NCBI GenBank assembly: GCA_009809945.1
Contig: WTPW01002537.1
Location: 1-64,000 of the forward strand
DNA from: Gigaspora margarita
Taxonomy: Eukaryota > Glomeromycota > Glomeromycetes > Diversisporales > Gigasporaceae
DNA length: 64,000 bases
Reading direction: 5' to 3'
Numbering within the stretch: position 1 is the stretch's first letter; each line of letters opens with the position of its first letter. Both the position numbers and the translations under genes were made by a program. Below the pieces are notes generated by a model. That model was not told the origin of the DNA. It searched no databases and saw nothing but the letters and a program-made list of their open reading frames with translations. Below are positions 34,430 to 47,519 of this stretch, piece by piece.

Positions 34430-37400
34430 AATTGCAAGTTGTAGATAATGCAGAAACATTCGACATCTTGGAGAAAAAAGTCTCATGAAAGGCAAATATG
34501 AAGAAGCACTTAAAAATTTCAATGATTCATTAAAAGTAAAGCAAAATTATTATGTCATTGTGGAGAAATTTACTTCATGATAGACAATAATGAATAATCA
34601 CATACAAACTTAAGTAAATCATTAGAAATTGAATCAAATAATGCATCTGCATTAAGATACCGAGGAGCAGTTAACCTTATGATGAGAGGACATAATGAAT
34701 CACTTGAGGATTTAAATAGATCATTAGAAATTGATTCAAATAATGCATTTGCATTAAGAAACCATAAAGAAGTTCATCGCATGATCAGATACGAAAACTC
34801 TCTAAGGAATTTAAATCAAGCATTAGAACTTGACTCAAATACTGAGGAATTGAGAAAACGTAGTATAATATATTATAAATTAAGCAAATTCAACGAATCA
34901 CTTGAAGATTTAAATAAATCTTTAATACTTGATTCGAATGATGCATTTACGTTAAGAAGTCGTGGAGAAACTTATCGAATGATGGGTAAATATGAAGAAT
35001 CACTTGAAGATTTCAANAATTCATTAAAAATTGAACCNAATAATGCATTNNCATTAAGGAATCGAGGAGTGATTTATCGCATAAAGAATAAATATAAAGC
35101 ATCACTCGCAGATTTAAATAAATCATTAAAAATAGAACCAATGAACGCATTTGCATTAAATAATCGTGGAGAAATTTATCGCATGATGGGCAGATATGAA
35201 GAATCTCTTAAAGATCTAAATAATTCATTAAAAATTAGTCCTAATAACCCTTTTGTATTAGTAATTCGAGGAATGACATTATATGAATTAGGCAAATATG
35301 AAGAATCGCTTAAAGACTTAAATGAATCATTAAACATGTTTCCAAATAATGCATTTGCATTAAGAAACCGTGGTAAAAATATATTATAAATTAGGAAAAT
35401 ATGAAGAATCGCTCACTGATTTAAACATATCATTAGAGATCGAACCAGATAATCCATTTGCATTAAGAAGTTGTGGATCAACATATTATAAATTAGGAAG
35501 GCATGAAGAGTCACTTACTGATTTAAACAAATCATTAGAAATTGAACCAAACAATGCATTTACATTAAAATGCCGCGGAACTGTAAATAAGGCGATGGGA
35601 AATCTTAAAAATGCGTCTGCAGATTTCGAAAAGCACTTGTAGGATTTCACGAATTATTAGATATCAATCCAGATGACATTCAAGTGTTAATTAGTTGTAG
35701 CACCATTTATTGTAAATTAAATAATTATAAACAATCAATTAAATATTTAAACAAATCATTAAACATTGAACCAAATAATGCATTTATATTAAGATTTCGT
35801 GGAAAAGTATATATGATAAAAGGAGTTTTTGAAAAAGCACTTGAGGATTTCAGCAATTCATTAAAAATTGATCCGAACAATGCATTTGCATTAAGTAATC
35901 GTGGAGAAGTAAATTTGATGATGGGAAAACTCAAAGAAGCAATTGAAGATTTAAACAACTCATTGAATATTGAACCGAATAATGTATTTACTTTAAGTGT
36001 TCGCGGAGAAGTAAATAGGATGCTTGAAAAGTTTAATGATGCGATTGTAGATTTAACAAAATCGCTAAAAATTGAACCAAATAACTTATATGCTTTGAAT
36101 AGTCGTGGAGCTATATATAATAAATTAGATAAGTACGAAATTTCTTTAGCAGATTTCAACGAATCCTTTAAAATTGATCCAAATAACGATTTTACATTAA
36201 GAAATCGTGGTTTAACATTATGTAAGTTGGGAAAATACGAAGAATCACTGTCAAATTTGACACAATCTTTAAAAATTAATCCAAATAACAAATAGACATT
36301 AAACTACCGTGGAGTAACTCATCGTATGATGAGAAAGTACAAAGAATCTTTAATAGATTTGAATAAATCGTTAAAAATTCAAATTGATGACGCATTTGCG
36401 TTAAGCAATCGTGGAATAACTTATCGTATAATAAACAAACAAGAATCTCTTTTAGATTTAAATAAATCACTAGAAATTAAACAAAATAATGTTGAAGTAT
36501 TGAAAAATCGTGGATATATTTATTACATGATTTACAAAGATTTTGAAAAAACTCTAATAAAGTATTAGAAATTGATCCAAATAATGCAAAGATGTTGGGA
36601 AATCGTGGTGATGTTTATCGTAGGATGGGAAAACTTAAAGAGACAATTGCTAATTTGAACAACTCATTAAATATTGAATCAAACAATTCATTTGTACTAA
36701 GTATTCGTGGAGATGTTTATAGAATGATGAAAAGATCAGAAAATACTCTTACAGATTTAAACAAAACTTTGGAAATAAAACCTGATAGTGTATTTGCATT
36801 AAATATTCGAGGAAAAATGCACTATGACTTGGACAAATTCAATGAATCATTCAAAGATTTAAACGAATCGTTAAAAATTAAACTAACTAACGCATTTGCA
36901 TTAAGAAATCTTGGAGAAACTTACCGTATGCTGGGTATATATGAAGAATCTCTTAAAGATTTAAATCATTCATTAAAAATTGAGCCGAATAATGCTTTTG
37001 CATTAAGGAATAGAGGAGTAATTTATCGCATAAATAATAAATATAAGGCGTCACTTGCAGATTTAAACAAATCATTAGAAATAGAACAATAATGCATTTG
37101 CGCTAAGTAATCGTGAAGAAACTTATTGCATGATGGGCAGATATGAAGAATCTCTTAAAGATCTAAACAATTCATTAAAAATTAGTCCTAATAACCCTTT
37201 TGTATTAGAAATTCGTGGAATGACATTATATGAATTAGACAAATAAAAAAATCGCTTAAAGACTTATAAACATGTTTCCAAATAATGCATTTGCATTAAG
37301 AAACCGTGGTAAAATATATTATAAATTAGGAAAATATGAAAATTCGCTTGAAGATTTAAATAAATCATTGGCAATTAAGCCAGATAATCCATTTGCATTA

Positions 37401-37890
37401 AGAAGTCGTGGAGAAACATATTACAAATTAAATAAATATGAAGATTCACTTGCAAGTTTAAATAGATCATTAGAAATTGAACAGGACAATTTATCTGCAC
37501 TAAAAAGTCGCGCATACACTTATCGCAAGATGCGTAAATACAAAGAATCGCTTGCAGATTTAAATAAACTATTAAGTATCGATCCTGATAATATGTACCG
37601 GTATGATGCGGAGATATTAAGAAACTTCGGTGTAGCCTATTTTAAATTGGATAATTACGAAAAATCTCTTATAAATTTAAATAGGTCGTTAGAAATTGAG
37701 CCTGAAAATGCATTTGCATTAATAGTTCGTGGCGAAACAAATAAAGCAATAAAAAATTTTGAAGGTGCGCTCTCGGATTTTAATAAATCATTAGAAATTG
37801 AGTCAAATAATGCATTTGCATTAAGGTGTCGTAGAGAAATTTTATCAAAATATGGGCGAATATGAAGAATTTCTTGAAATTTATGAATAA
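34430..37890 (+). pseudogene. TPR array (about 33 repeats), C-terminal part of the kinase-TPR gene
   Basis: About 33 tandem 34-residue tetratricopeptide repeats with consensus LEDLNKSLEIEPNNAFALRN then RGxxYRxMGKYEES run from 34484 to 37890. The frame is open in long blocks (34679-35389, 35370-35642, 35684-36295, 36592-37092, 37272-37865) joined by single-base shifts and stops, so the gene is broken or carries assembly errors. Ambiguous bases occur at 35017-35051. TPRs are helix-turn-helix protein-interaction repeats. An exon boundary (…TTAATTATAG) at about 34414 links it to the kinase. The minus-strand open frame at 35725-36291 is an antisense by-product. Confidence 0.85.
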
Positions 37891-37981
37891 AAATTATCTA
37901 TCAATTGTGTTTCGATTTTACTGTTGATTGTGCAAGAGAAATACTATATATATGTTGTAACTCAGACTAAAACAGTATTTA

Positions 37982-38266
37982 AAATATCAGTCTAAAAAAT
38001 TTCGCTAGCCAATCAGATTTCGAGATCAGGTGTAACGTGAAAAAGTTCAAGAAATGAAAAATCGCTCATAACACGAAATTTCGCCTATGAAACTGCCTTT
38101 TGCATACTAATTAAAAGTTTTCCTTGCAAAATTTGGTATAAAATACCTTCTAACCTCAACCTATTAGCAACACCCTAACCCTAACCTAATAGCGAAATGG
38201 TTTTTTTCTAGCGAAATTTTTTTTAATGGGACCACATAGTGAGCGAAATTTTTTAGACTGGTATTT
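37982..38266. mobile_element. mariner-type MITE (CAGTCTAAAAAATTTCGCT termini)
   Basis: The left end CAGTCTAAAAAATTTCGCT and right end AGCGAAATTTTTTAGACTG are perfect inverted repeats with TA next to each end, as for Tc1/mariner-related MITEs. The interior has the GATCAGGTGTAACGTGAAA and CTTGCAAAATTTGGTATAAA motifs shared with other MITEs in the window. It lies just downstream of the TPR array. Confidence 0.8.
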
Positions 38267-38715
38267 CTAGTCCTATACAGACTAACGCTTGCTTCAGGTG
38301 TCAATATTTGGCCAAATTAATAGATCGGTGTTAATTGACCTAAATTAAATCATAATTAGCATATCTCGCGTTGCTTACGCAACGCTTTTAGGTACTTATG
38401 CTCATTGACTAAATCACAATGGATAAAATAATTGTGCAAAGGTATTAAGCTGTCACATTTTTAGTTAGTTCTTATTATTTACATCAATTACTTGCAAATT
38501 ATAATTTATAAATTATTGCAGTTTGCAAAATTCTGTGAATATGGCAATTACTTATTTCTTCGATTTCGAGATCTTTATAATCGCTTTAACCAATAATACG
38601 TTGTCACTTAAATTTTTATACTCATCAGCCTTATTAAGTGAACTTCTTCAAAACCAAACAATAACTTTAGTGGATGCTCTCTCTTTAAAAGCCTGCAATA
38701 ATTTATTTAAAATTA

Positions 38716-40255
38716 CTAGTAGGTTTGGGTAGGAACCTGCCTGGCAACTTCATCTGACCAAATTTCCTCAATTAGTTGGAGTTCACAATGATAAGGCATG
38801 GTATAAAGCAAATTATGGCCATATTTTCTAGCTATCTGAACACATGCAAAGAGCATACTTTTCTTATTTGATTTTACTAATTCATAAAGTTCTGCTTTGC
38901 TAAGAGTTTCAGGAATAACAATACGTATATAATATTGATCATGCATCGATTAATATCGCAAAATTTGTCCAATCGGGCAAATGATTGGCTGACAGTGCCG
39001 CGTAGCGGCGCATGTCAGCCAATCATTTGCCTGGTTGGACGGATTTTGCGATATTTATCAACGCATGATTCAATATTAATGTTATCTGGCAACTATGATC
39101 ATGATTCTCAAGTCGTGATTGGCTAACTGAGTTTTTTAATTCGAATAAACATGATTACGATATAACACATCAAAAAATAACAAGAAGAAATAGATCCATG
39201 ATCATAAGAGTTTGCCGGATAACAACTAATATTAATAATACAATCATTGCATTCTTATTCAGGTTTGATGTTTGCACTTGCTCAATTCAATACTTGTAAT
39301 AACAAGCACTATCCATGTGAATGTCTGCTAGTCTATAGTGTCTCTTGATATTATCACAAAAGCTTTTCAAAAAGATCTTCAAATATTTTAGCCATAAAAT
39401 TACTGTGATAGTCAACACGATCTACTGTAATGTTAGCATTTTGAACAACTTCAGGAACATCATCTCAACCATCTGAATTTGCCCATTTTCTTCCTTTGGA
39501 TGATAGTAGTTGGATTGATGGATCTCATATTACAATAGAATAGAAAATATCTTTGGAATAAAGCTTGTTAGTTTTACTATTTCATATTACTATTATAGTA
39601 CTAAAGATAATGATTAGAGGACCATGCACTTGTGAATATACAATTCCATAATTTGGAATCCAAGTGCAATTTGTAGTGTAATAAAGGTGACAAAATGATT
39701 CGTCTAAGAAAATTTCTGGCCTTATTGCAACTTTATTTTTTTCTATTAAATTTTTGAACCTATGGTACAAATAGCAGCTATGAAAGGCAATATTTGCAAG
39801 TGACTTATGCAAGATATTTCTTTAGTCACCATGGCCATAATAATAATCTAAGGTATAGAGTATACGTAATAACTGCAACTTGGAAAATTTATAACCACTT
39901 TCTTCAAGTTCTTGTCATAATATATTCATTGAAAGTAGGAAACCAGATGTATTTGCAGATATAATAAAAGTGTGAACGGGCTTAGGTACACTTATGTCAA
40001 GTTTATTTTTTGGTCTACCCAGTTTTTTTTGGTCTGGAAGATCTTTTTTTTTTTGTTTTGTTCAGCAACAACATGTACAACTGTTGCTTCTCCAACACCA
40101 AGTGCCAGAGCAACCTTCTTGTATAATAGTATATGTTGATGGTAAGTTGGTAGTTGTTGAGCTTTTAAAAAGCATTAGTGTATGCTAAAAATCATCTTTC
40201 ATTCATTACTAGTAAACAGACTTTGATCTTTATTAAAGTCATCCATCGTAAAAAA
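38716..40255 (-). pseudogene. Tc1/mariner-like DDE transposase pseudogene
   Basis: On the minus strand, from 40255 down: MDDFNKDQSLFTSNE then a stop; a helix-turn-helix segment KKVALALGVGEATVVHVVAE (about 40120); first catalytic Asp in FLDESFCHLYYTTNCTWIP (about 39700); VDYHSNFMAKIFEDLFEKL (about 39400); second Asp in ADIHMDSACYYK (about 39330); catalytic Glu in YHCELQLIEEIW (about 38770). The D, D and E motifs fit the Tc1/mariner superfamily. Stops, frameshifts and an inserted palindromic MITE (38951-39058) inactivate it. Element termini were not found. Confidence 0.75.
38951..39058. mobile_element. palindromic MITE inside the transposase relic
   Basis: Two arms of about 45 bases (TAATATCGCAAAATTTGTCC... 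and its inverse) enclose a short GC-rich loop around 38995-39012. The element splits the DDE transposase coding sequence between its second Asp and its Glu motif. Confidence 0.75.
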
Positions 40256-40880
40256 AATTTAAATGTTTTAAAAAAAATTTAAAGTTTGAAACCATTCTTA
40301 CTTTATATATTATTTGTATATACATGTGACATGATTATAGAATTTTTGATCAGAAGCAAAATTTAGATACTGATTTTTGTGTATCTACATTTTTGTACTG
40401 GCCCATATAAACTTATTACCATGAGGTTACAACTAATTCAACATTAACTTTACTTGTTATTGATTCAATTACAATAATATATAAAATCAATTCTTCAAGT
40501 GGACCAACATTTTTAGTTTCACTTATTATATTATTAATTCTTAAATTTTATATTTATTTTTGTATATTTTTAAGATTTTTTTTCATGGTAAAATCATTGT
40601 ATTTTGGTTTATATATTTTTTAATTCTATTCTTATCTAAGGTAGAACTCACTTAACAGATTTAGATATTTTACTATTGATTTTATTTTAAACACGTGAGT
40701 TGATAAGTCTTAACAAAATAAGCTCTAACTAGTAAAATAAGCAAAAAAAGATACTAATAGTTAACTATTAGTTTTAAGAGTATATAAAACTTATCAATAT
40801 AATGCAAAATTATAAAAGAGTAATACTTCTAGCTTTGGATGGTCTTGGTCACTTCATAGAAGATAATAATTAGTTAACTA
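40256..40880. other. AT-rich sequence with no recognised feature
   Basis: Probably includes the 5' non-coding end of the mariner-like element. No inverted terminus or coding motif was found. Confidence 0.4.
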
Positions 40881-41039
40881 CTTTGGCAATTTTTTAAATG
40901 TGGGTTCCAATTCTTTCCAATGTCTAGCTATTCAACCTACTGATAGTACTCAAAATTAGGGTTCTATTACAAAAAGTGGGTAATATCCTTGTACTACTAC
41001 TAAGTCTAAATATTCACTAATAAGGGATTGTGATATAAT

Positions 41040-41668
41040 TCCCTAAATGTTAGTTCCCTGCTGACTTATTTTCCTGATACTATATTCCTGATAGAATATT
41101 GCACCTATAGCACTTTTTGTTAACAGAATATTTTCTCGATATCCCATATTTACTATAGCTTCTTATACTGATATTTCGTATTTTTGACAAGACATTTCTC
41201 TAACATAATATTTCTAATTTGACTATTCTCCAACACTAAGTTTTATTGAATGCCTTTTTCTGACAACCCATTTTACTGACAATTAAATAATAAACATATA
41301 ATAACATTATTTGCTATCAGAATTAAAACAAACTCACCTAAAAAATACCCTAACCTAATTCTAACTTACTCATTTAATTTTTTTTTGTATTGAATATAAT
41401 GATTAGTTTTAAACGAAACTTCTAATCAGGAAAAGAACTTGTTGAAAAAAGAGATATCAGAAATATATTATGTCAGAAAAATGTTCTTTCTGAAATACAT
41501 CATGTTAGTAAAATGTCTTTTTGAAAATATGTCTTGTCAAGAAAAAGGGATATCAAAATCATGGTATGTTAAGAAAATATTCTGCTAACAAAAAATGCTG
41601 TAGGTAAAACATTCTGTCAGGAATATAGTATCAGAAAAATGAGCTAGTAGAAAACAAACTTTTAGAAA
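41040..41668. mobile_element. foldback element with very long inverted repeats
   Basis: CTGATACTATATTCCTGATA near 41083 pairs with its inverse near 41625. The pairing continues through TTGTTAACAGAATATTTTCT / its partner near 41580 and beyond, so most of the element folds on itself. It has no coding capacity and is inserted between minisatellite units of copy D. Confidence 0.7.
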
Positions 41669-41897
41669 ATCATGCTACAATGCTAATAAGGTTCTTGCAC
41701 TACTGTGGAGCCTAAATATTCACTAACAAGGTTCTTGCACTACTATCTAACTGTTCACTAATAAGGTCATAGACACCACTATAGCCATGGAGCCTAACTA
41801 TTCACTAATAAGGTTCTTGTACTGCTGATACAGCCGTGAAGCCTAACTGGTTACTAATAAGGGTTGCTGCTACTAATAGCTCTTTCACTACCATTAG

Positions 41898-43505
41898 TAG
41901 AGTTCAGAATGGGCTGGGCTAAACCTCGCGGGTTTGCAGGTTTGGAGGGTTTGGGTCAAAGCTGGGTCCAATATTTTGACCTGTTATATAGTGGGTCAGG
42001 TTTAGACTGGGTTTATTAAATACCAGGCTTGGGTCAGGTTTTGGAAATGGACCTGCGGGCTCTGTGGGCCCTTATATATAGGATTTCTTTCTCGTGATTG
42101 GTCAATTTTATACAACTTGAATTTATACAGTTTAGAGTACTTTTATCCCCTATTATAGTAAATTTTTTAAAAAAATGTAATCGCCATTTATTGTTCAATC
42201 ATTTACTTATTGTTATGACACAAACCAAGTTTGGTTTTTTTTCTTTTTTTAACCAACTTTTATTTTTTTCACTTACACTTTACTTTGTGTACATAATATT
42301 ATTAAAGACTCTTCGCGAACAAAGCTTTGAGTATCTTGTGTATTTTTGGAATTCACTCTATCTGGATATACCTCACTTAGAGATGGTTCGTAAGCTAGAA
42401 AAATAGTAATGTACAATAAATATACATTAAAGCTTTAATTAACTTACAAAAGTATGACTAACTTGTTTGAAAAAAGAGTTTAAAGATAATATAAAGTAAC
42501 TTTTAATAATATTAAATTAAAATAAATTACAATACTTAATACTTACTAGATATAAAGAAGTGTTTGGTAAGTAACTTTATCAGTTATCTTTCGGGATCTT
42601 GATATTAATAAGTCCAAATCTTTTTTAGTAATATTTAAGAATGTAATAAAAAACTTGTTTATTTAATTTTTTTTAAAAAATAGGTTCTACATTATTCATT
42701 CGTGGTTTATATTTAAGATAGGCTTATTACGATGTAAATAGTATTCTTCATTGTTTTTTTTTAATTCCTTATAAGTAGAAGTGTTTAATCTTTATTCCCA
42801 TAATTAAAAAATGCGAATTTGCTTCTGAAAAAAGTTGCCAAAATTCAGGTCGAGCATTAACTTTGTCTAACAAAACTAATTCTTTTTTTACTAAATTCTC
42901 ATAATCAATATTACTTTGGGGTGATTATATATTATAGGAAATTATAACTATTGTTTGATGTTGTTAAAAAATTTCCATATAATTTTATATAACGATTGGG
43001 ATGTATGTCATAATTTTTCTGTCGAAATTAAATCGTATTAAATTACTTTAATATTGAATTGTCATGAATTCAAGGTTTTTAGTTAGTATGTATACAACAA
43101 TAACAGATATCATCTATCATTTTATAGATTTGCTCAATACACCAAGTTCATTCACCCAAGTTTATTTTTTACTCATAATACTGTATTATTATCGTTATAT
43201 CGATATCATTTATAATAAATTTTGATTTTCCAGTTGTCACATGCTACAAAGTGACCAATTATGACACGATTTTTAATTTACGTGATCAACCAACTACAAG
43301 AAAGATATCCAATATATGTGCCGGTGACATTCACTTAATCACTGGGCCCAGACTGGTTTGGTTGAGCCAGGTATAGTTTTGAAGTGACCTGGTCCAGCCC
43401 AAACCCGTAAATTTTTACTGGGCCGGGCTCAGGCTTATAAAATTTCTTTGGGCTTGGGCTTAAATTTGAAAAAATCTGGCCTGACCCAGCTCATTTCGAA
43501 CTCTA
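41898..43505. mobile_element. hAT element with 8-bp target duplication
   Basis: Termini TAGAGTTCAGAATGGGCTGG and (reverse complement of the right end) TAGAGTTCGAAATGAGCTGG are flanked by ACCATTAG at 41890-41897 and 43506-43513. The subterminal regions are rich in GGGC/GGGTCAGG words. The 1608-bp interior has at most a relic: on the minus strand near 42790-42920 it reads VNARPEFWQLFSEANSHFL, loosely like a hAT dimerisation segment, which I hold only tentatively. The 102-residue plus-strand frame at 42098 has no motif and is not called. Confidence 0.87.
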
Positions 43506-43925
43506 ACCATTAGCCATGAAACCCAAAAAGCATATTACAAATTCTACTATAGTTGTAACTGATACTACTAATACTTGCAGTTCACTTAAAATAGAGAGAG
43601 TGGGCAGGAGATAGAGCTAGCCTTTACCAAGGCAAGTGATAGCAAAACCAAAGATAACTTCATTTCTTAACAACTGCATGTGCACAGCCACCCATTTATA
43701 CACTTAGCTATACTTTAATATGTTATATTTGCTGATATTTATTAAAACCTAAATTTGCTAATATCTTATAGTATTACAACAAACAAAACTGCACCCTTAA
43801 ACAATAAGCCTCAACCAAGCACTAAACTAACTATAAATGACAAAAATCTATATTGATAGACAATAAAATCAGCTGATTCACAATAATGACCACTCTGTTA
43901 CTTTGCCGACGAGCTTAACAGATTA

Positions 43926-44905
43926 TACTAGTACCTACCAGTATGATTATATGAAATGTAGAGGAATAGTTCTATTCAACTTTTTGGTGCACTGTATTTT
44001 TTCTTGTTTTAAAAGGTATTATGGTTATCTCTTTGTTTATGTTTATACCAGTATGATCATATGAAGTGTGCAACATAAAATGTGGTGAGATGGAATCGTT
44101 CAACTTTTTTGATGTTCACTATGCTGATTTTTGCAAAATACTTTTTTGGTAGGAGTAATGATTTTTATTTATTCATTTTTGGAAAGAGTTAAGATTTTTG
44201 CATATAATCCACATGTAGATCACAATTTATGATGCAAAACTGATGCAACTGATTATTAATTATATATGATGCAAAACTGATGTTATAATTAATGGTATAG
44301 AATATTTGCTATATAATTTAATTTACTGGTTAAATTTTTTGATCTTTGACACAGTAAAATAGTGCACTCATAAGCAAATAAATGCATAAAAAAAGTAACC
44401 TTAAGTATTACAACTGTTGAACTAAGCTATGTTGAGCTGTGCTAAGCTGAGTACTAATGTAAAAAAATCATCATAATAATAAAAAAATTCAATTGCCCAA
44501 AAACCATAGTTAGATCATAAGAAAATTTAAGTAATGATACTGTTTAAATTAGTAATTATGTTTATTTGCATGTTAACTTTGTAATAATTTATTATAGTTC
44601 ATAATTGATCTGTTTTTTTATGAATTAATAATCAGTTGTCAACTATTTATTTTTATTTTTTTTTTAAAAAAATCAACTTTCAATTATTACACACACTGTA
44701 TCTTTAAAATTTAAACAAATAGACTTCTATTCATTATGCACACATTTGTATCTTCAAATTAACTAAAAAATAGATAACTTTAATAACATGTGTTAGTGAG
44801 TTACATACTGTGTCTCACTATAATGGTAAGGTTTATAATAGTAACTCATGATAGAAACTATAATAATTTCAATATGAACTAATTCAATTCCACATACATA
44901 TGGGC
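43926..44905. other. AT-rich intergenic sequence
   Basis: No gene is seen. There is a local near-duplicate ACCAGTATGATYATATGAARTG at about 43937 and 44047. The stretch near 44800-44900 resembles the tandem repeat family of 61.1-62.6 kb (AGTAACTCA...ATAGAAACTATAATAATTTC). Confidence 0.45.
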
Positions 44906-44911
44906 TGCTGT

Positions 44912-45152
44912 CAATAGAAATAAGGCAGATCAATATCTTAAAAAAATCAACACCTTTATTTTTATAGCTCATATCTATTGAATATTGAAGCTATTTTGAT
45001 AATTTAACATTCATAAGAAAGCTTAGATCATAGCTTTCTTTTGACTATTAAGCCACCAAGATAGCTTCAATATTCAATGAGGTATGAATATGCAAGTAAA
45101 AGTATTAATTTTTTTAAGATATCGATCTGCCTTATTTCTATTGACAATAGTC
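44912..45152. mobile_element. foldback element
   Basis: GTCAATAGAAATAAGGCAGA at about 44912 is exactly inverted near 45120-45145. Further inverted blocks (TTGAATATTGAAGCTAT / ATAGCTTCAATATTCAA and AGAAAGCTTAGATCATAGCT) occur towards the centre. It is inserted within the degenerate repeat family noted on both sides. Confidence 0.75.
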
Positions 45153-45159
45153 TATATTA

Positions 45160-46705
45160 TTTTTAATAGAATAACAAGCAAGTTTTGCATGAGAATTTTT
45201 ACTGCAATTCATAATAAAAGCTACAATAATTTTGATACAAACTCAACCTTAAAATGTATTATCTGTCAGGTAAATTTGTAATAGAAATTTTTATAAAATT
45301 CACGATAGAAATCAGAATACCTTTAATACAAACTAATTCACCTTACACCATAAACTACATAGCTTTTTCATAGTAAAATACTGCAAGTCACTAAATAACT
45401 ACTGAAGTTTGTAATAAAATTTTTATATTACTCTAATGAGTTTAACTCTACTGAATTACTTTATTTTAAGGCAAACTTTGAGCTCTTATATACTTCCTTT
45501 TACAGACTAAAAAATGATTGAAAAGAATCTTTTTTAAAACTCACAAAGCTTTCTATCTTAAGAACTTTTAAGTATTTCTATACTTAAAACTCTTAAGTAT
45601 CTTTCGATACTTAAAATTCTTAAAACTTTCAAGTATCTCCTATACTTTTGATTTTAATTTGTTACTGCTGAACTATCACAAAAATTTTAACTTGAAAATA
45701 GAATTTAACAAAGTCAATTTTGACCTTTGCTACGCCACTCAAATTTTACCCACCACAATGGACATTACAGTAAAGGGTGGCACCTAATATCATGACATAT
45801 AAAATAGCACATTCAGATGTGTATATTACACATATTATTTTGTGATACATGTTGGATTGTTTTGTGAAGAGCAAAAGATTAGTAAATGATTTTTTTTTAA
45901 AAAAAAAGCTTGATTTTACTGATGAAACCTCCATATGTCTTGAAAAAAAAATTCTTTACAAAATATTACTTTATATGCAGTTAGCCTACTCATCTTATAT
46001 TAATATTTATGTAAATTTATATTTTAATAGTTAATCTATAGCATATGAATTTATATTCATTACCTGTGCCAAGCTTTGACTAGTAAACTGCTAAGTCATT
46101 TACCATCCAATTGACTCAAGGATATGGTCCTACATAGTTCATGAAATTGTACTAATTTAAACTATACCCATTCAAATCCAGTTCTTGACTGTGCCTATCT
46201 GACACCAACCTATGCTAATCTGTTCCAATTTTCCTATTGGGAATAACCATAATCAGTATAAAGTTCCTTTATTAAGTGTGTTTCAAAAAAAATATAAGCA
46301 TGATTAATATAATCATTTAAATTCTATTCACTTTTAACAATTATCAGACTTTCAATTATATTTTTGTATCAGTAAGGTAAAACCAATAGATTAAGGCCAG
46401 TAAAAAAATATAAGTAAAAACCAGTGACAAGTTTTTTCTTACCTGGTACATGTGATCATACTGGTTCTGCACAGCATCATGTGCTGCATAGCTATCTTAT
46501 AGTATAGTTCAGGATTGTTAGAACATATTTGCTATATAATTTAATTTGTTCTGTAGCATTTTACAATTTAGGTTGATTTTAAATTGATCTAAGAAACTAC
46601 AAACTTTATTTTTCAATTAGTGAAAAATTAAAAAGATAAAATTATATTACCAAACTGATAAAAATTAAGGTAATGGCACCTATTCCTAGAAACTTTTTTT
46701 TGTTA
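45160..46705. other. AT-rich intergenic sequence with short repeats
   Basis: 45150-45440 continues the degenerate repeat family of 61.1-62.6 kb. Near 45545-45650 there are four or five short palindromic AAGTATNTCTATACTT-type units. No coding feature is supported; short open frames around 45746-46034 overlap on opposite strands and lack motifs. Confidence 0.45.
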
Positions 46706-47519
46706 TATCTAGAATTTTTTTTTTTTTTTAAAACTTAGGCAGTCTCGCCATCACTTTTTATTAAGAGAATTGTACTATCTAAGACAATACAAATAATTAC
46801 TTAATATCTAAGTTTGACATCACCCAGCTATCTTTTGGGTACCCAGGTGTGACCTGCTATACTATTTGAACCTCAGTTCATATAGAAGGCATGTCCGACT
46901 CGCCTATAAGCCATACCAAAATGGCTTTTCTCTTTTCCTTATTATTATCTCAACTGCGTTCTCCCATAGGTCATCTCTTTTACACTTTTTCTCCATTTTC
47001 TTTTCCTTCAACTTCTGGCAAAGTCTTGTTTTCTCTCTTTCTGCTTCTGATATGACCTCTTTTCCCTTGTCTTTCTCCTTATACTTTTTCGATCATTTTC
47101 TCATTTTTTCTTTTTTTGCTGTCTTGTTCCTTCTAGCGATTTTTTTCCTTTATGTCCTTGTAGCTTATATACTTACTCTCCTTGTATAAGTCTTCGCACC
47201 ATTTTGCCAAGATTTTTTGGACTGGTAATTTTTCTTGGAAGCATTTGAAAAGACCATCTAGCCTCCTATTCTTCCTTGTTAAAGTACATCTTATTCCCTT
47301 CTGTCTTTTAATCCTGATTCAAAAAAGTGCTCATTTGAATTTCAACTTTTTATCTTGTTGTTCTTCTTTAAAAATTGATTCTAATAGGTGCCACTCTAGA
47401 CCCACTTTAAGGTTCATTAAGACTTTGACAAAGTCACATCCTGGTTGTTCGACCTTTTTGTCCTTTCAGTACATCTCTACACTTTGAACTAGAGGAAGTG
47501 AAGTAATGCATCTTTATTA

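Larger units (their letters stand above)
40880..43925 (-). mobile_element. old, split copy of the minisatellite-bearing element (copy D)
   Basis: Diverged minisatellite units (CACTAATAAGGTTCTTGCAC-type) lie at 40985-41030 and 41676-41880. The leader (GAGATAGAGCTAGCC...CAAGGCAAGTGATAGCAAAA, 43605-43655) and the right TIR region (AAAATCAGCTGATTCACAAT, CTGTTACTTTGCCGACGAGC, 43865-43920) match copy C. It is split by a foldback element (about 41040-41668) and a hAT element (41898-43505). Confidence 0.65.

Noticed and set aside
35725..36291. 188-codon minus-strand open frame
   Set aside because: Antisense shadow of the TPR repeats, whose codon pattern leaves the opposite strand open.
38165..38190. 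Telomere-like CCCTAACCCTAACC
   Set aside because: Only two to three units inside a MITE; not an interstitial telomere array.
42098..42406. 102-codon open frame in the hAT element
   Set aside because: No transposase motif; hydrophobic low-complexity translation of AT-rich sequence.
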